DNA of 64,000 nt from Bradyrhizobium nitroreducens (GCF_002776695.1 NZ_LFJC01000003.1:7167494-7231493), one strand, 5' to 3'; shown: positions 16,119-25,519, counted from the stretch's first letter. A program made the numbers and translations. Notes: a model not told the origin generated them from the letters alone.

Positions 16119-16916
16119 ATGGGGCAAGCGCGCAGCATCATCGCCGGACTGGTCGCCGCGATCCTGTTGTCATCGCTTGCGCCAGCCGGCCGCAGCGAGG
16201 CCGCTGCGCGAAAAATCGAGACGACCAGACCGCCCGCCAAGTGCGAGATGCCGAAATTCCGGATCGTCGTCGACGTCGGTCACACTCCCGACTCCTACGG
16301 CGCCCTCAGCGCGCGCAATGATCCGGAGTTCGGCTTCAATTTCGTTCTTGCACGACGCATCACGGCAAAGCTCAAGTCCGAAGGTTTTGCGGCAACCCGC
16401 CTGCTCGTCACGGACGGCAAGGCGCGGCCGAGCCTGTTCAAGCGGGTCAGCGCCGCCAATGACGGCCGGGCGGATCTCTTCCTGTCGGTTCACCACGATT
16501 CGGTGCCGGACAAATTGCTCGATACCTGGGAATTCGACGGCGCGAAGAGCAATTTCAGCGATCGCTTTTCGGGCCACTCATTGTTCGTGTCGCAGCAGAA
16601 CCCGCACTTTACCACCAGCCTGATGCTGGCACGGATGATCGGCCGCCAGTTGAAGGAGCAGGGCCTGCATTATGCCAGCCAGTACACCTTGCCGGTGATG
16701 GGCCGTTATCGCCGCCAACTGCTCGACAAGGATGTCGGCGTCTACCGCTATGATGGGCTCGTCGTGCTATCGCGGACCAGAAGCGCCGCCGTGCTGCTCG
16801 AAGCCGGTTCCATCATCAACCGCGACGAGGAGATGGCGATGAACTCGCCGGAGCGGCAGGAGGCGGTCGCGGGGGCCGTTGCGGCTGCGATGAGGGAGTT
16901 TTGCGAGAGCCGGTAG
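16119..16916 (+). CDS. Exported N-acetylmuramoyl-L-alanine amidase (Amidase_3)
   Basis: A 265-residue zinc amidase that would cut the lactyl-peptide bond of peptidoglycan. It has an N-terminal signal (LLSSLAPAGRSEAAA) and an Amidase_3 domain from about residue 46. The zinc/catalytic residues are visible as His in VDVGHT, Glu in DPEFGFN, His in LSVHHDS and Glu in VLLEAGSI. It lacks separate SPOR or AMIN targeting domains. It begins 3 bases after the oxygenase stop, which suggests co-transcription although the functions are unrelated. Confidence 0.9.
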   Translation: MGQARSIIAGLVAAILLSSLAPAGRSEAAARKIETTRPPAKCEMPKFRIVVDVGHTPDSYGALSARNDPEFGFNFVLARRITAKLKSEGFAATRLLVTDGKARPSLFKRVSAANDGRADLFLSVHHDSVPDKLLDTWEFDGAKSNFSDRFSGHSLFVSQQNPHFTTSLMLARMIGRQLKEQGLHYASQYTLPVMGRYRRQLLDKDVGVYRYDGLVVLSRTRSAAVLLEAGSIINRDEEMAMNSPERQEAVAGAVAAAMREFCESR

Positions 16917-16944
16917 TCTGCTCCGTCGGTTCGATCCGACGAAG

Positions 16945-18552
16945 CTACAGCGGCACACCTCTGTACTCCCGGTTCGCCAGGCTCGCCTCCTCCAGATCCA
17001 GATCCCGCTCGATCCGCCGCCGCGTCTCGTCGGTGATCTGGCCGTCGCGCAGGAGATTGTGAATGAATTTTCGTTCGGCGGCGATCAGGTCGCGGGTCAG
17101 CGCGGTGCCGGCCGCGGAGACGTCGTGGTGGGTGGGGTCGAGTGAATCAGGGAGTTGGTTGACCCGGATCTCGTGACGCGCACGCAGCAGCCGCATCACC
17201 TCGTCGGAGACATCCTTCTCTTCAGTCAGCGCGTCGAGCGATTTCAGCGCGGCGTCCAGCGCTTGACGCCGCGCCGTGATCTCGGCCTCGTGCTCGGCGA
17301 CATGCTCGTTGCGGCCGGCCTGGGCGACACCGAGCCAGCGCACCACCGGCGGCAGCGTGAGGCCGACGCCGATCAGCGTGACGAAGATGACGCCGAAGGC
17401 CACGAACAGGATCAGGTCGCGATACGGGAAGGCATTGCCATCGGGCAACGTGAACGGCAGCGCCAGCGCGGCCGCGAGCGACACCGCGCCGCGCACGCCG
17501 GTGAAGGCGAGGACGAACGGCCATTGCCAGGGCGGTGACGGATCGCGCCGGCGCAGCGATTTGCTGAGCATTCGCGGCAGATAGGTTGCGGGATAGAGCC
17601 AGGCGAAACGCGCGATCACGATGATCACCAGCACCAGCGCGGTCGCGATCAGGATGTCGTCGAGCGGAAACGTCTTCGATTTCTCGTAGAGCGCGCGCAT
17701 CTGGAAGCCGGTGAGCAGGAACAGCACGCCCTCGATCAGATAAATCACGAGGTCCCAGAAGAAGATGCCTTGCAGTCGCGTCGCCGAGGAGATCAGCAAG
17801 GGGCCGTTCCAGCTTACATAGAGCCCGCAGGCCACCGTCGCGATCACGCCGGAGCCGCCGAGATGCTCGGGCAGCCAGTAGGAGACGTAGGGCGTGATCA
17901 GCGACAGCGTCAGCTCGACCTGCGGATCCCCGGACCATTTGCGGAAGCGAAGGGAGAGCCAGCCGACGCCGATGCCGAAGGCGATCTCGCTGGCGACGAT
18001 GAGAAGGAACTCGCCGGCCGCGAGCGGCAGCGAGAAATGCCCGACCATGATCGCGGCCAGCGCGAAACGATAGAGGATCAGCGCCGTGGCATCATTGGCG
18101 AGCCCTTCACCCTCGAGAATGACCAGGAGCCGCCGCGGCATGTTGAGGCGGCGCGCGATCGCGAGCGGTGCCACCACGTCGGGCGGTGCGACGATGGCCC
18201 CTAACAGGAAGCCGATGGTCCAGGGCAGGCCGATCATGGTGTGCGTGGCGGCCGCTACCAGCGCCGCGGTGAAGATCACCGCACCGACCGCGAGCAGCAC
18301 GATCGGGCGCAGATTGTTCTTGAACTCGCGCCAGCTCATGGCGACGCTGGCCGAATAGATCAGCGGCGGCAGCACCATCAGCAGCACCAGTTCCGGCGGC
18401 AATTCCACCGGCGGCATGCCCGGCACGAAGGCGAGGCCGACGCCGGCCAGCATCAGCAGGATGGCGGGCGCGATGTTGAAGCGGCGGGCGGCAAGTGCGG
18501 TGCCCGCCAGCACGGCGAGCAGGATGAGAAAGGTCTGAAATTTCGCTTCCAT
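16945..18552 (-). CDS. CPA1-type Na+/H+ antiporter
   Basis: A 535-residue protein with about 12 membrane helices over residues 1-415. The CPA1 ion-site signatures are present: 'GAIVAPPDVVAPLAI' (helix 5 Asp) and 'EGEGLANDATALI' (helix 6 Asn-Asp), with 'GVRGAVSLAAALALP' further on. A ~115-residue soluble tail, rich in Glu and Arg and predicted helical, follows and may sense pH or mediate dimer contacts. It exchanges Na+ (or K+) for H+ in pH and salt homeostasis. It converges with the amidase gene, 28 bases apart. Confidence 0.94.
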   Translation of the reverse strand: MEAKFQTFLILLAVLAGTALAARRFNIAPAILLMLAGVGLAFVPGMPPVELPPELVLLMVLPPLIYSASVAMSWREFKNNLRPIVLLAVGAVIFTAALVAAATHTMIGLPWTIGFLLGAIVAPPDVVAPLAIARRLNMPRRLLVILEGEGLANDATALILYRFALAAIMVGHFSLPLAAGEFLLIVASEIAFGIGVGWLSLRFRKWSGDPQVELTLSLITPYVSYWLPEHLGGSGVIATVACGLYVSWNGPLLISSATRLQGIFFWDLVIYLIEGVLFLLTGFQMRALYEKSKTFPLDDILIATALVLVIIVIARFAWLYPATYLPRMLSKSLRRRDPSPPWQWPFVLAFTGVRGAVSLAAALALPFTLPDGNAFPYRDLILFVAFGVIFVTLIGVGLTLPPVVRWLGVAQAGRNEHVAEHEAEITARRQALDAALKSLDALTEEKDVSDEVMRLLRARHEIRVNQLPDSLDPTHHDVSAAGTALTRDLIAAERKFIHNLLRDGQITDETRRRIERDLDLEEASLANREYRGVPL

Positions 18553-18600
18553 GGCGGTCTGTCTTGACCCGGAAGCGACTGCTGCGTCAATGCGCGCGGC

Positions 18601-19470
18601 TCACGCCAGCCGCTCGGCCACCATGCGCCCGATGCGCGCGAATGCGGCTTCGATCTGCGCCGGATTCGGCGTGCCGCCCTGCGTATAGGCCGTGATCAGG
18701 ATCGGCGTCTCGGGCTTGGTATCGGGCCTGGGCCAGACGACCGCGATATCGCCTGACGCATCCTTGCCGTTGTTGCCGGTCTTGTCGCCGACGATCCAGC
18801 CTGCGGGCAGGCCGCCGCGCAGCCGGTTCGCGCCGGTCTTGCAGTTCACCATCCACTCCGTGAGCTGCGTCCGCGAGGCCGGCGTCAACGCCTCGCCCAC
18901 CACCAGGCGCCGCAAATTGCCTGCCATCGCCGCCGGCGTCGTGGTGTCCTGGGGATTGCCGGGCGGTGAGCGGTTGAGCTCCGGCTCATTGTGATCGAGC
19001 CGGGAGGTGGTATCGCCGAGCGAGCGCCAGAACGCGGTGAGGGTGGCGGGACCGCCGATCCGCGCCAGCAGCAGATTGGCGCAGGTGTTGTCGCTGAGCT
19101 CGACGATCGCCTTGCACATCTCGGTGACAGACATCGCGCCGGCAGCGAGATTCTGCCTGGCGACCGGCGCATAGTCCAGCAGGTCGGCCTTGCCGTAAGG
19201 AATCATCGCCGCAAGCTGCTCCTCGCCGCGATCGACCCGCGCCAGCACGCAGGCCGCGAGCGAGGCCTTGAAGGTCGAGCACATCACGAAGCGCTCGTCG
19301 GCGCGCCAGGCGAGCTTCTTGCCGGTCGCAAGGTTCTCCGCATAGACCCCGATCCGCCCGCCACTCTCGCGCTCGTAGGATTCGAGTTCGGGCGGCGCCT
19401 CCGCGGCAAGCGCCGGAGACGCGGCCATCCAGGCAAGTGAGGCGAGCAGAGAGCGGCGGTCGAGAGGCAT
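18601..19470 (-). CDS. Class A beta-lactamase
   Basis: A 289-residue exported serine beta-lactamase. A Tat-like leader (DRRSLLASLAWMAASPALAA) precedes the domain. All class A motifs are intact: Ser65-x-x-Lys68 (STFK), Ser126-Asp-Asn (SDN), Glu162-x-x-x-Asn (EPELN) and Lys230-Thr-Gly (KTG). Cys64 immediately precedes the nucleophile, but the partner cysteine of carbapenemases after KTG is absent (KTGNN), so the 69-238 disulfide should not form. I started at 19470 (MPLDRRS); longer in-frame extension would run through a repeat and the neighbouring gene. No AmpR-like regulator is nearby. Confidence 0.94.
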   Translation of the reverse strand: MPLDRRSLLASLAWMAASPALAAEAPPELESYERESGGRIGVYAENLATGKKLAWRADERFVMCSTFKASLAACVLARVDRGEEQLAAMIPYGKADLLDYAPVARQNLAAGAMSVTEMCKAIVELSDNTCANLLLARIGGPATLTAFWRSLGDTTSRLDHNEPELNRSPPGNPQDTTTPAAMAGNLRRLVVGEALTPASRTQLTEWMVNCKTGANRLRGGLPAGWIVGDKTGNNGKDASGDIAVVWPRPDTKPETPILITAYTQGGTPNPAQIEAAFARIGRMVAERLA

Positions 19471-19524
19471 GGGAGGCTTTCCGGGGAGCCGAAGGTCGGG
19501 TTGAAATGGACTCGCTATTTGCGC

Positions 19525-19563
19525 CGTCATTGCGAGCGCAGCGAAGAGCTCCTCGCAATGACG
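19525..19563. repeat. Dispersed palindrome, 'CGTCATTGCGAG' family
   Basis: CGTCATTGCGAG (19525-19536) and CTCGCAATGACG (19552-19563) are perfect 12-base arms around a 15-base loop. It lies between the NTF2-like gene and the beta-lactamase start, on the 5' side of the latter, so it may attenuate or separate the two minus-strand transcripts. Confidence 0.85.
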
Positions 19564-19631
19564 TGTGGCGAGAGTTGGGCTCGTTCCGAAGGGGCTGCCT
19601 ACCAAGTCGGACTGTGGAAGGCTTTGCCTCC

Positions 19632-20006
19632 TCACTCCCTCAAATCGTAACGATACGATTTCGACACGATCTGCCAGCCGTCGGCGAGCTTCATCGCCAC
19701 CAGGTAGTCGGTGAAATAGCGCGGCGGCAATTGGCATCGCACCTTGATGAAGGCGGTCTTGTCGTCCGAGCGGTCGATGGTGACGATGAAATCCTCGCGC
19801 GGCTTGCCTTCGGCCTTGCCGGAGGGGCGCTTGCGCACGCGGTCGAGCCAGTCGGGCACGGTCAGGACCTGCAATTCGCCCTTCTCGACCCAGCGCAAGT
19901 CTGCGGAGGGATGGAAGATGGTGCCGAGCTTTTCGGCGTCGCCCTCGTAAAGGCCGTCGAAATAGGCTTGCACGACGGCTTCGACGCTCGACCGGTTCTG
20001 GCTCAT
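19632..20006 (-). CDS. NTF2-like / lumazine-binding-type protein
   Basis: A 124-residue cytoplasmic protein. It starts MSQNRSSVEAVVQAYFDGLYEGD, a typical first helix of the SnoaL/NTF2 superfamily. Then come 'LGTIFHPSADLRW' and a C-terminal 'LVAMKLADGWQIVSKSYRYDL' strand pair that resembles the putative lumazine-binding subgroup. The cone-shaped fold serves either as an enzyme or as a ligand binder, and no catalytic residues stand out. It is divergent from the GFA protein at 20100. Confidence 0.85.
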   Translation of the reverse strand: MSQNRSSVEAVVQAYFDGLYEGDAEKLGTIFHPSADLRWVEKGELQVLTVPDWLDRVRKRPSGKAEGKPREDFIVTIDRSDDKTAFIKVRCQLPPRYFTDYLVAMKLADGWQIVSKSYRYDLRE

Positions 20007-20099
20007 GGGTCATCCTTTTGCATGACGGCTTGGGGCGAACTTAGTCGTACGCATCAGAATGCGCTATGGGTGTGTCGGCCATTTGCGCCGAGGTTTGCC

Positions 20100-20528
20100 A
20101 TGACCGGATCAGAAAATTCGAATGCTCCTATCCTGATCGGCGAATGCTACTGCCGCACCATCAGATTCGAAGTGGCCGACGCGTTCTCCTATGCGATGAA
20201 CTGTCACTGTTCGAACTGTCGCCGGACCACCGGCTCGGCCTTCAAGCCGTTCGCCGGCATCGCGCAGGACAGGCTTCGCATCGTCAGGGGTGGCGAGCAC
20301 CGGCTCATTTTCGGCGACGACACCACCCATGACGCCCATTGTGGACGATGCGGCTCGCTGCTTTATTCCCGGGTGCGCGAAGGGCAATGGGTCCACGTCG
20401 CCATGGGAACCCTGGTCGATGCCCCTTCGATCCGGCCCAGCGCCCATATTTTCGTGGCCTCGAAGGCGCCCTGGCACGAGATTACGGACGATCTGCCGCA
20501 ATATCGGGGGCATATCGGCGATGGCTAG
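20100..20528 (+). CDS. GFA-family zinc protein (Gfa/CENP-V)
   Basis: A 142-residue protein with the zinc-binding cysteine set of the glutathione-dependent formaldehyde-activating family: ECYCRTI, NCHCSNCRR and CGRCGS. Family members bind zinc through these residues. Activity on S-hydroxymethylglutathione is proven for few of them, so a formaldehyde role here is only possible. The ATG at 20100 is the first plausible start after a long in-frame extension that overlaps the divergent NTF2-like gene. Confidence 0.88.
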   Translation: MTGSENSNAPILIGECYCRTIRFEVADAFSYAMNCHCSNCRRTTGSAFKPFAGIAQDRLRIVRGGEHRLIFGDDTTHDAHCGRCGSLLYSRVREGQWVHVAMGTLVDAPSIRPSAHIFVASKAPWHEITDDLPQYRGHIGDG

Positions 20529-20710
20529 GGAAACTCGGTCGATCCGCCCGCCTGGCCGCGAACCGCGACCGCGCTGGCGCGACAAACAAAGGGGGGCTTT
20601 CGGGTTGCTGTCGGCGCGGCCTTCGTGACCTCCATCACAAGCGCCGCCACCAGATCCTGCTAAAGCGGTTCCAAAGGGGCTTGAACGTCCCGAACTTCGG
20701 AAGTCGTGTC

Positions 20711-22537
20711 ATGCGCAAACTGCTCGGATTCTGCCAGCTTCTCCTCGCCGCAGCGCTGCTGTTCGGCTCCGGTCCCGCTTTCGCCGGCAACCGCGTCGCG
20801 CTGGTGCTTGCCAACTCGGCCTATCGGCACGCGCCGTCGCTCGCCAACCCCGTCAATGACGGTGCGGTGATGGCGAAAACGCTGAAAGAGGCCGGTTTCG
20901 ATGTCGTCGATTTCCGGCAGGACCTGTCGGCCCTGGATACGCGGCGCGTGCTGCGCGAATTTGCCGACACGACCCGCACGGCCGACATTGCCGTGGTCTA
21001 CTATGCCGGTCACGGCATCGAGGTCGAAGGCTCGAACTATCTGATCCCCGTCGATGCCAAGCTCGAGCGCGACACCGACGTCTATGACGAGGCGCTTTCG
21101 CTCGACCGCGTCCTCGTCGCCGTCGAACCGGCAAAGCAGCTTCGTCTGGTGATCCTGGACGCCTGCCGCGACAATCCATTCGGCAGGACCATGAAGCGCA
21201 CCGTTGCCTCGCGCGGCATCGGCCGCGGTCTTGCCCAGGTCGAGCCGACCAGCCCCAACACGCTGATCGCCTATTCGGCCAAGGCGGGCTTCACGGCCCA
21301 GGACGGCGACGGCGCCAACAGCCCCTTTACGGTCGCGCTGTCGCGGCATTTGACGACGCCGGGCCTCGATGTCCGCCGCGCCTTCGGCTACGTGCGCGAT
21401 GACGTGCTCAAATCAACGGGCAACAAGCAGGAGCCGTTCGTCTACGGCTCGCTCGGTGGCGAGGATGTGCCGCTGGTTCCGGTCAAGGTGGCGGCTGCCG
21501 CGACGGCGGCGCCCGTGGTCAACCGGCAGGCCGACATGCGCCGCGACTATGAGCTCGCGCTCCAGGTCGGCAACAAGCCGGCGTGGGAAGCTTTCCTCGC
21601 CCAGCATCCCGACGGCTTCTATGCCAACCTCGCCAAGCTCCAGATCGACAAGCTCCAGGCCGAGCAGGCCCATGCGGCCGCGGTCGAGAAGGCGAAGCAG
21701 GCCGAGGCCGAGCGCGATCGTCTCGCCGCTCTCGGCGCCCAGAAGGACGCGCAGGCCAAAGCCGCCGCCGATGCCAAAGCCGCCGAGCAGGCCCAGCTCG
21801 CCGCGCAGAAGGCGAAAGAACAGGCGCAGCAGCAGGCGGCCGCCGCCGAGCAGCAGCGCGTCAATCTCGCCGCGGCTGCGCCGAGCGCCGCGCCGGCCAG
21901 CACCGCGAGCCCGGCCGGCACCAGCGTTGCCTCGCTGACGCCGGCAGCCGCGCCGGCCGATCTCAGCCGCTCGGTGCAGACCGAGCTTGGCCGGGTCGGA
22001 TGTTTTTCAGGGCAGGCCGACGGCAACTGGAACACCTCCTCGCAGCGCTCACTGTCGCAGTTCAACCGCTATGCCGGCACCAAGCTCGACGTGAAGGTCG
22101 CGAGCACCGACGCGCTCGATGCGGTCAAGGCCAAGCCGGCGCGGGTCTGTCCGCTGGTTTGCGAGCACGGCTTCAAGGCCGACGGCGACAAGTGCACCAA
22201 GATCGTTTGCCGTGAGGGCTATGCGGTCAATGACGACAATGAGTGCGAGAAGCAGCGCGCCGCAAAGCCGGCCAAGCCTGGAACGGCAAAGCGCGACGAC
22301 GGTGATGAGCGTCCCGCGCGGCAGCGGCGACAGGCCGGCGGCGCGGCAGCCGGAGCCGCTGGCGGCTATGGCGCTGCGGCCGGCATTGCCGCTGCGGCCG
22401 GTGCGAGCCGTCCCACGGGTGGCGGCCAGATGTTCTGCAACAGCACCGGCTGCCGTCCGGTCAGCCGTGGCTGCCATCTCGAATATCGCGGCGGTGGCGG
22501 CCCCGCCAATGACGCCAATGCCGAGGTCTGCAACTGA
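20711..22537 (+). CDS. Exported caspase-like protein with peptidoglycan-binding-like and Cys-rich C-terminus
   Basis: A 608-residue protein with a signal peptide (residues 1-25, GPAFAG). Residues 26-255 are a peptidase C14 domain with His101 (YYAGHG) and Cys152 (LDACRDNPF). One copy of the W-x-x-F...HP...A helical repeat seen in the caspase-FGE protein follows ('KPAWEAFLAQHPDGFYANLA'). Next comes an Ala/Gln/Lys-rich coiled coil (about 310-395). A peptidoglycan-binding-like unit at about 416-460 ('VQTELGRVGCFSGQADGNWN') precedes a tail with paired cysteines (CPLVCEHG, CTKIVC, CNSTGC). It should act in the periplasm or envelope. The ATG at 20711 begins the signal peptide. Confidence 0.9.
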   Translation: MRKLLGFCQLLLAAALLFGSGPAFAGNRVALVLANSAYRHAPSLANPVNDGAVMAKTLKEAGFDVVDFRQDLSALDTRRVLREFADTTRTADIAVVYYAGHGIEVEGSNYLIPVDAKLERDTDVYDEALSLDRVLVAVEPAKQLRLVILDACRDNPFGRTMKRTVASRGIGRGLAQVEPTSPNTLIAYSAKAGFTAQDGDGANSPFTVALSRHLTTPGLDVRRAFGYVRDDVLKSTGNKQEPFVYGSLGGEDVPLVPVKVAAAATAAPVVNRQADMRRDYELALQVGNKPAWEAFLAQHPDGFYANLAKLQIDKLQAEQAHAAAVEKAKQAEAERDRLAALGAQKDAQAKAAADAKAAEQAQLAAQKAKEQAQQQAAAAEQQRVNLAAAAPSAAPASTASPAGTSVASLTPAAAPADLSRSVQTELGRVGCFSGQADGNWNTSSQRSLSQFNRYAGTKLDVKVASTDALDAVKAKPARVCPLVCEHGFKADGDKCTKIVCREGYAVNDDNECEKQRAAKPAKPGTAKRDDGDERPARQRRQAGGAAAGAAGGYGAAAGIAAAAGASRPTGGGQMFCNSTGCRPVSRGCHLEYRGGGGPANDANAEVCN

Positions 22538-22547
22538 CAATTCAAGT

Positions 22548-22568
22548 CGTCCCGGCAATGCCGGGACG
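22548..22568. terminator. Palindrome between convergent genes, likely bidirectional terminator
   Basis: CGTCCCGGCA, one A, TGCCGGGACG: a perfect 10-base inverted repeat 10 bases after the caspase-like stop and 3 bases from the end of the convergent DUF1345 gene. The core matches the 'GTCGTCCCGG' dispersed repeats. No T run follows on either strand, so efficiency is uncertain. Confidence 0.6.
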
Positions 22569-22571
22569 ATG

Positions 22572-23258
22572 TCAGTTCGAGATGGCGCTCGCGGCAATGT
22601 TGACCGTCAGTGCCAGCAAGGCCGTGTTGTAGATGAACGAGACGATCCCATGCGCCGTGGCCGTGCGGCGGATGGTCTTGTCGGTGATGCCGACATCGGA
22701 GACCTGCGCGGTCATGCCGATCACGAACGAGAAATAGACGAAGTCCCAGTAGTCGGCGTGGTCTTCCTTGTCGCCGCTCGGGAATTGCAGTCCGCCCGGT
22801 GGGTGCCGGTAATAGTCGTGGGCGTAATGCAGCGCGAAGGTGGTGTGCACGGCGGCCCACGACAGCGCGATGGTGGTGATCGCGATCGTGAGCTCTGCGG
22901 GGCCGCGATGGACGCCCAGTTCGGCGACGATCGCCGCGATGCTCGCGAACGCGCCGATCGCCGTGACCAGCAGGATCACGAAGCGGCCGTCGTCCTGCAT
23001 CGCGGCGCTGCGGCGGATGTGCTGGTGGTCGTTGCAGAGCATCATCGCATAGACCAGCACGAGATAGACTGCGATCAGCGCGTCCCAGCCGAGCACGAGC
23101 CGCGTCGTCAGCCGGGGTGAGCCCGGTAGCAGCAGGCCAACGAGGATGCCGATACCCAGCGAGATGAACGTCCGCGGCCGCGCATAGATCAGCCGCATCG
23201 GCCGCGACATTTTTTGGAAGCGCGTGAGGACGGGATCTTCCTGGTCGATGCCCGTCAT
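22572..23258 (-). CDS. DUF1345 membrane protein
   Basis: A 228-residue inner-membrane protein with five or so helices. The DUF1345 features are 'WAAVHTTFALHYAHDYYR' and 'DYWDFVYFSFVIGMTAQVSDV'. The function of this family is unknown. It begins 7 bases after the ispA stop on the same strand and is probably co-transcribed with it. The ATG at 23258 was chosen because upstream in-frame sequence lies within ispA. Confidence 0.88.
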   Translation of the reverse strand: MTGIDQEDPVLTRFQKMSRPMRLIYARPRTFISLGIGILVGLLLPGSPRLTTRLVLGWDALIAVYLVLVYAMMLCNDHQHIRRSAAMQDDGRFVILLVTAIGAFASIAAIVAELGVHRGPAELTIAITTIALSWAAVHTTFALHYAHDYYRHPPGGLQFPSGDKEDHADYWDFVYFSFVIGMTAQVSDVGITDKTIRRTATAHGIVSFIYNTALLALTVNIAASAISN

Positions 23259-23265
23259 CGCACGG

Positions 23266-24189
23266 TCAGTTCTTGCGCTCGGCGACAAACCGCGCGGCGG
23301 CCTGCAGCACGGCGGCGCGATCGCCGAAGATCGAGACCGCGCTGTCGGCGCGCGCGAGCAGGTCGCGGACACGCTGCTTGGCGCCTTCGATGCCGAGCTG
23401 GGTGACGAACGTGGTCTTGCCGAGCACGGCATCGGCGCCGGCCGGCTTGCCGAGCGCGGCGGCATCGCCCTCGACGTCGAGCAGGTCGTCGGCGATCTGG
23501 AAGGCTTCGCCGAGCGCACGGCCGTAATCGTCGAGCGCCTGATATTCCGCACTCGAGGCCTGGCCGAGGATCGCACCGGCGATGCAGCCGTAGCGCAGCA
23601 GCGCGCCGGTCTTCATCTGCTGGATACGCGCGACGTCGATCGGCTCGTTGCCGCCGAAGCGGCCTTCGCCGGCGAGGTCGAGGATCTGGCCGCCGACCAT
23701 GCCGCCGATGCCGGCACAGCGCGCCAGCGCGCGCGTCAGCAGGAGCCGCACATTGGCGTCGCGGTGGATCTCGTCGCGGGTCACGATGTCGAAGGCGAGC
23801 GTCAACAGGCCGTCGCCGGCGAGGATCGCGGTGGCGTCGTCAGTCTGCTTGTGCAGGGTGGGGCGGCCGCGGCGCAGGTCCGAATTGTCCATCGCCGGCA
23901 GATCGTCATGGATCAGCGAATAGCAGTGGATGCATTCGAGTGCGGCGCCCACGAGCAGGGCCGCTTCGCGCGACACGCCGAACACGGCTGCGCTTTCGAC
24001 CACCAGGAACGGCCGCAGGCGCTTGCCGCCGTTCAGGCTCGAATAGCGCATTGCGTCCATCAGCCGCTTGGGCCGGGCGATCTCATCGTGCAGGATGTCG
24101 TCCGACAGCAGGCGCCCGAGCAGGGCCTCGGTGTCATCAGCGGTCTTGTCCAGACGTTTGGCGAAATCGGACGGGGACGTGCCGGTCAT
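23266..24189 (-). CDS. ispA: Farnesyl diphosphate synthase (short-chain polyprenyl synthetase)
   Basis: A 307-residue cytosolic prenyltransferase that joins isopentenyl diphosphate to dimethylallyl and geranyl diphosphate. The first aspartate-rich motif is in '[17 protein letters not shown]' and the second in '[12 protein letters not shown]'. The spacing DDxxxxD in the first motif and '[10 protein letters not shown]' upstream are typical of bacterial IspA. The start at 24189 (MTGTSPSDF) is preferred to a codon 12 residues earlier. dxs, its usual partner in many bacteria, is not adjacent. The next gene on this strand is DUF1345. Confidence 0.93.
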   Translation of the reverse strand: MTGTSPSDFAKRLDKTADDTEALLGRLLSDDILHDEIARPKRLMDAMRYSSLNGGKRLRPFLVVESAAVFGVSREAALLVGAALECIHCYSLIHDDLPAMDNSDLRRGRPTLHKQTDDATAILAGDGLLTLAFDIVTRDEIHRDANVRLLLTRALARCAGIGGMVGGQILDLAGEGRFGGNEPIDVARIQQMKTGALLRYGCIAGAILGQASSAEYQALDDYGRALGEAFQIADDLLDVEGDAAALGKPAGADAVLGKTTFVTQLGIEGAKQRVRDLLARADSAVSIFGDRAAVLQAAARFVAERKN

Positions 24190-24350
24190 CAAGAAGGGCT
24201 CCAGAACTAAAATTCGGCGGGACAATCCTTTATGAGCCCGCCCCAGTCAATCGTTTGGAAGGCCTAAAAAGTGCTGGAAAAGGCCCGGATTATCACAGAC
24301 TTAATGGGGAGAACCGTGGCCGCTTCTCGTTCCATGCCGGAAAGGTCGAT

Positions 24351-25025
24351 TTGCGCATCGTCAAAATCCTGCTCGTAGCGCTCGCGGTCGTCATTCTCGC
24401 GCCCTATGTGATCGCGCCGTTCTACCGCACCGGCCATCCCGTTTCGACGCTGATGGTCTGGCGCTCGCTTCGCGGCGCGCCGATGCAGCGGGAATGGATC
24501 GATCTGGCGGCGATGTCGCCCTCACTGCCGCGATCGGTGATCGCAGCCGAGGACGCCCATTTCTGCAAGCATCACGGCATCGACTGGGGCGCGCTGCGCG
24601 AGGCGATCGACGACGCCAAGGAGGACGGTACGCCGTTCCGGGGTGCCTCCACGATCACCCAGCAGGTCGCGAAAAACCTGTTCCTCTGGCAGGGCCGGGA
24701 TTTCGTCCGCAAGGCGCTGGAGTTTCCGCTGGCGCTCTGGATCGATCTCGTCCTGCCCAAGCCGCGGATCCTGGAGATTTACCTCAACATTGCCGAGCTC
24801 GGCCCACAGGGCCAGTTCGGCGTGGAGGCGGCCAGCGCCTATGCCTTCGGCAAGTCGGCCGAGGACATCTCGCCCCGGGAGGCGGCGCTTCTGGCCTCGA
24901 TCCTGCCGAATCCGGTCAAACGCAGCGCCAAAACCCCGGGTCCGGGTGTCCGGCGGCTGGCCGCGACCTATATGGCGCGGGGGCAGGCGAGCTCGCTTGC
25001 GACCTGCTGGCGGGAAAATCGCTGA
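24351..25025 (+). CDS. mtgA: Monofunctional peptidoglycan glycosyltransferase MtgA
   Basis: A 224-residue GT51 enzyme that polymerises lipid II into glycan strands. It has an N-terminal membrane helix (about residues 4-22), then the catalytic motifs '[15 protein letters not shown]' (catalytic Glu) and '[16 protein letters not shown]', and '[15 protein letters not shown]'. There is no transpeptidase domain. No ATG gives a sensible start. A TTG at 24351 is preceded by GGAAAGG with 5-base spacing and gives the usual family length, so I use it. It is divergent from ispA. Confidence 0.92.
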   Translation: MRIVKILLVALAVVILAPYVIAPFYRTGHPVSTLMVWRSLRGAPMQREWIDLAAMSPSLPRSVIAAEDAHFCKHHGIDWGALREAIDDAKEDGTPFRGASTITQQVAKNLFLWQGRDFVRKALEFPLALWIDLVLPKPRILEIYLNIAELGPQGQFGVEAASAYAFGKSAEDISPREAALLASILPNPVKRSAKTPGPGVRRLAATYMARGQASSLATCWRENR

Positions 25026-25194
25026 TTTTGGGCCCATTCCGGGCGTATTTTCCAGGCCAAGAGCCTAGCTTTGCGGCCAGCCTTCCTCTATAAGCGCGGC
25101 CTTGATCGGCATTCAGCTCGCCTCGTTTTGCGGGTGCTGAGCCGTCCCTTCGCGGACGATGCCCTGATGACACCAATCCCTAGAGGATATTGAA

Positions 25195-25377
25195 ATGGCC
25201 GTTCCGAGAAGAAAAACCTCGCCGTCGCGCCGTGGCATGCGCCGCTCGGCAGACGCCATCAAGAAGCCGACCTATGTGGAAGACAAGGACTCCGGCGAGC
25301 TCCGTCGTCCGCACCATCTCGACCTCAAGACCGGCATGTACAAGGGCCGGCAGGTCCTGAAGAAGAAAGAGTCCTGA
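25195..25377 (+). CDS. rpmF: 50S ribosomal protein L32
   Basis: A 60-residue basic protein beginning [20 protein letters not shown], the unmistakable L32 start, and ending in a Lys-rich tail. Many alphaproteobacterial L32 proteins, like this one, lack the CxxC zinc motifs found elsewhere. It is part of the large ribosomal subunit. Here plsX/fabH, common neighbours in enterics, are not adjacent. The gap before it (25026-25194) should hold its promoter. Confidence 0.97.
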   Translation: MAVPRRKTSPSRRGMRRSADAIKKPTYVEDKDSGELRRPHHLDLKTGMYKGRQVLKKKES

Positions 25378-25395
25378 GTTTAGGACCTTTCTCCG

Positions 25396-25416
25396 GGCAG
25401 GATGATTTCGCCTGCC
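25396..25416 (+). terminator. Weak hairpin after rpmF
   Basis: GGCAGG (25396-25401) and CCTGCC (25411-25416) around a 9-base loop, 18 bases after the rpmF stop, with only a short T-containing tail. It could be a modest terminator or attenuator before the downstream membrane protein gene. Confidence 0.4.
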
Positions 25417-25519
25417 TGATTTCGGCCCACCCATGAGATAGACAGTGACGGCGGCGGAGCGAATGCTTCGCCGCCGCATTGTCCTGTCCGGATGTCATGA
25501 TCGAGAAGGCGTTTTGCCG

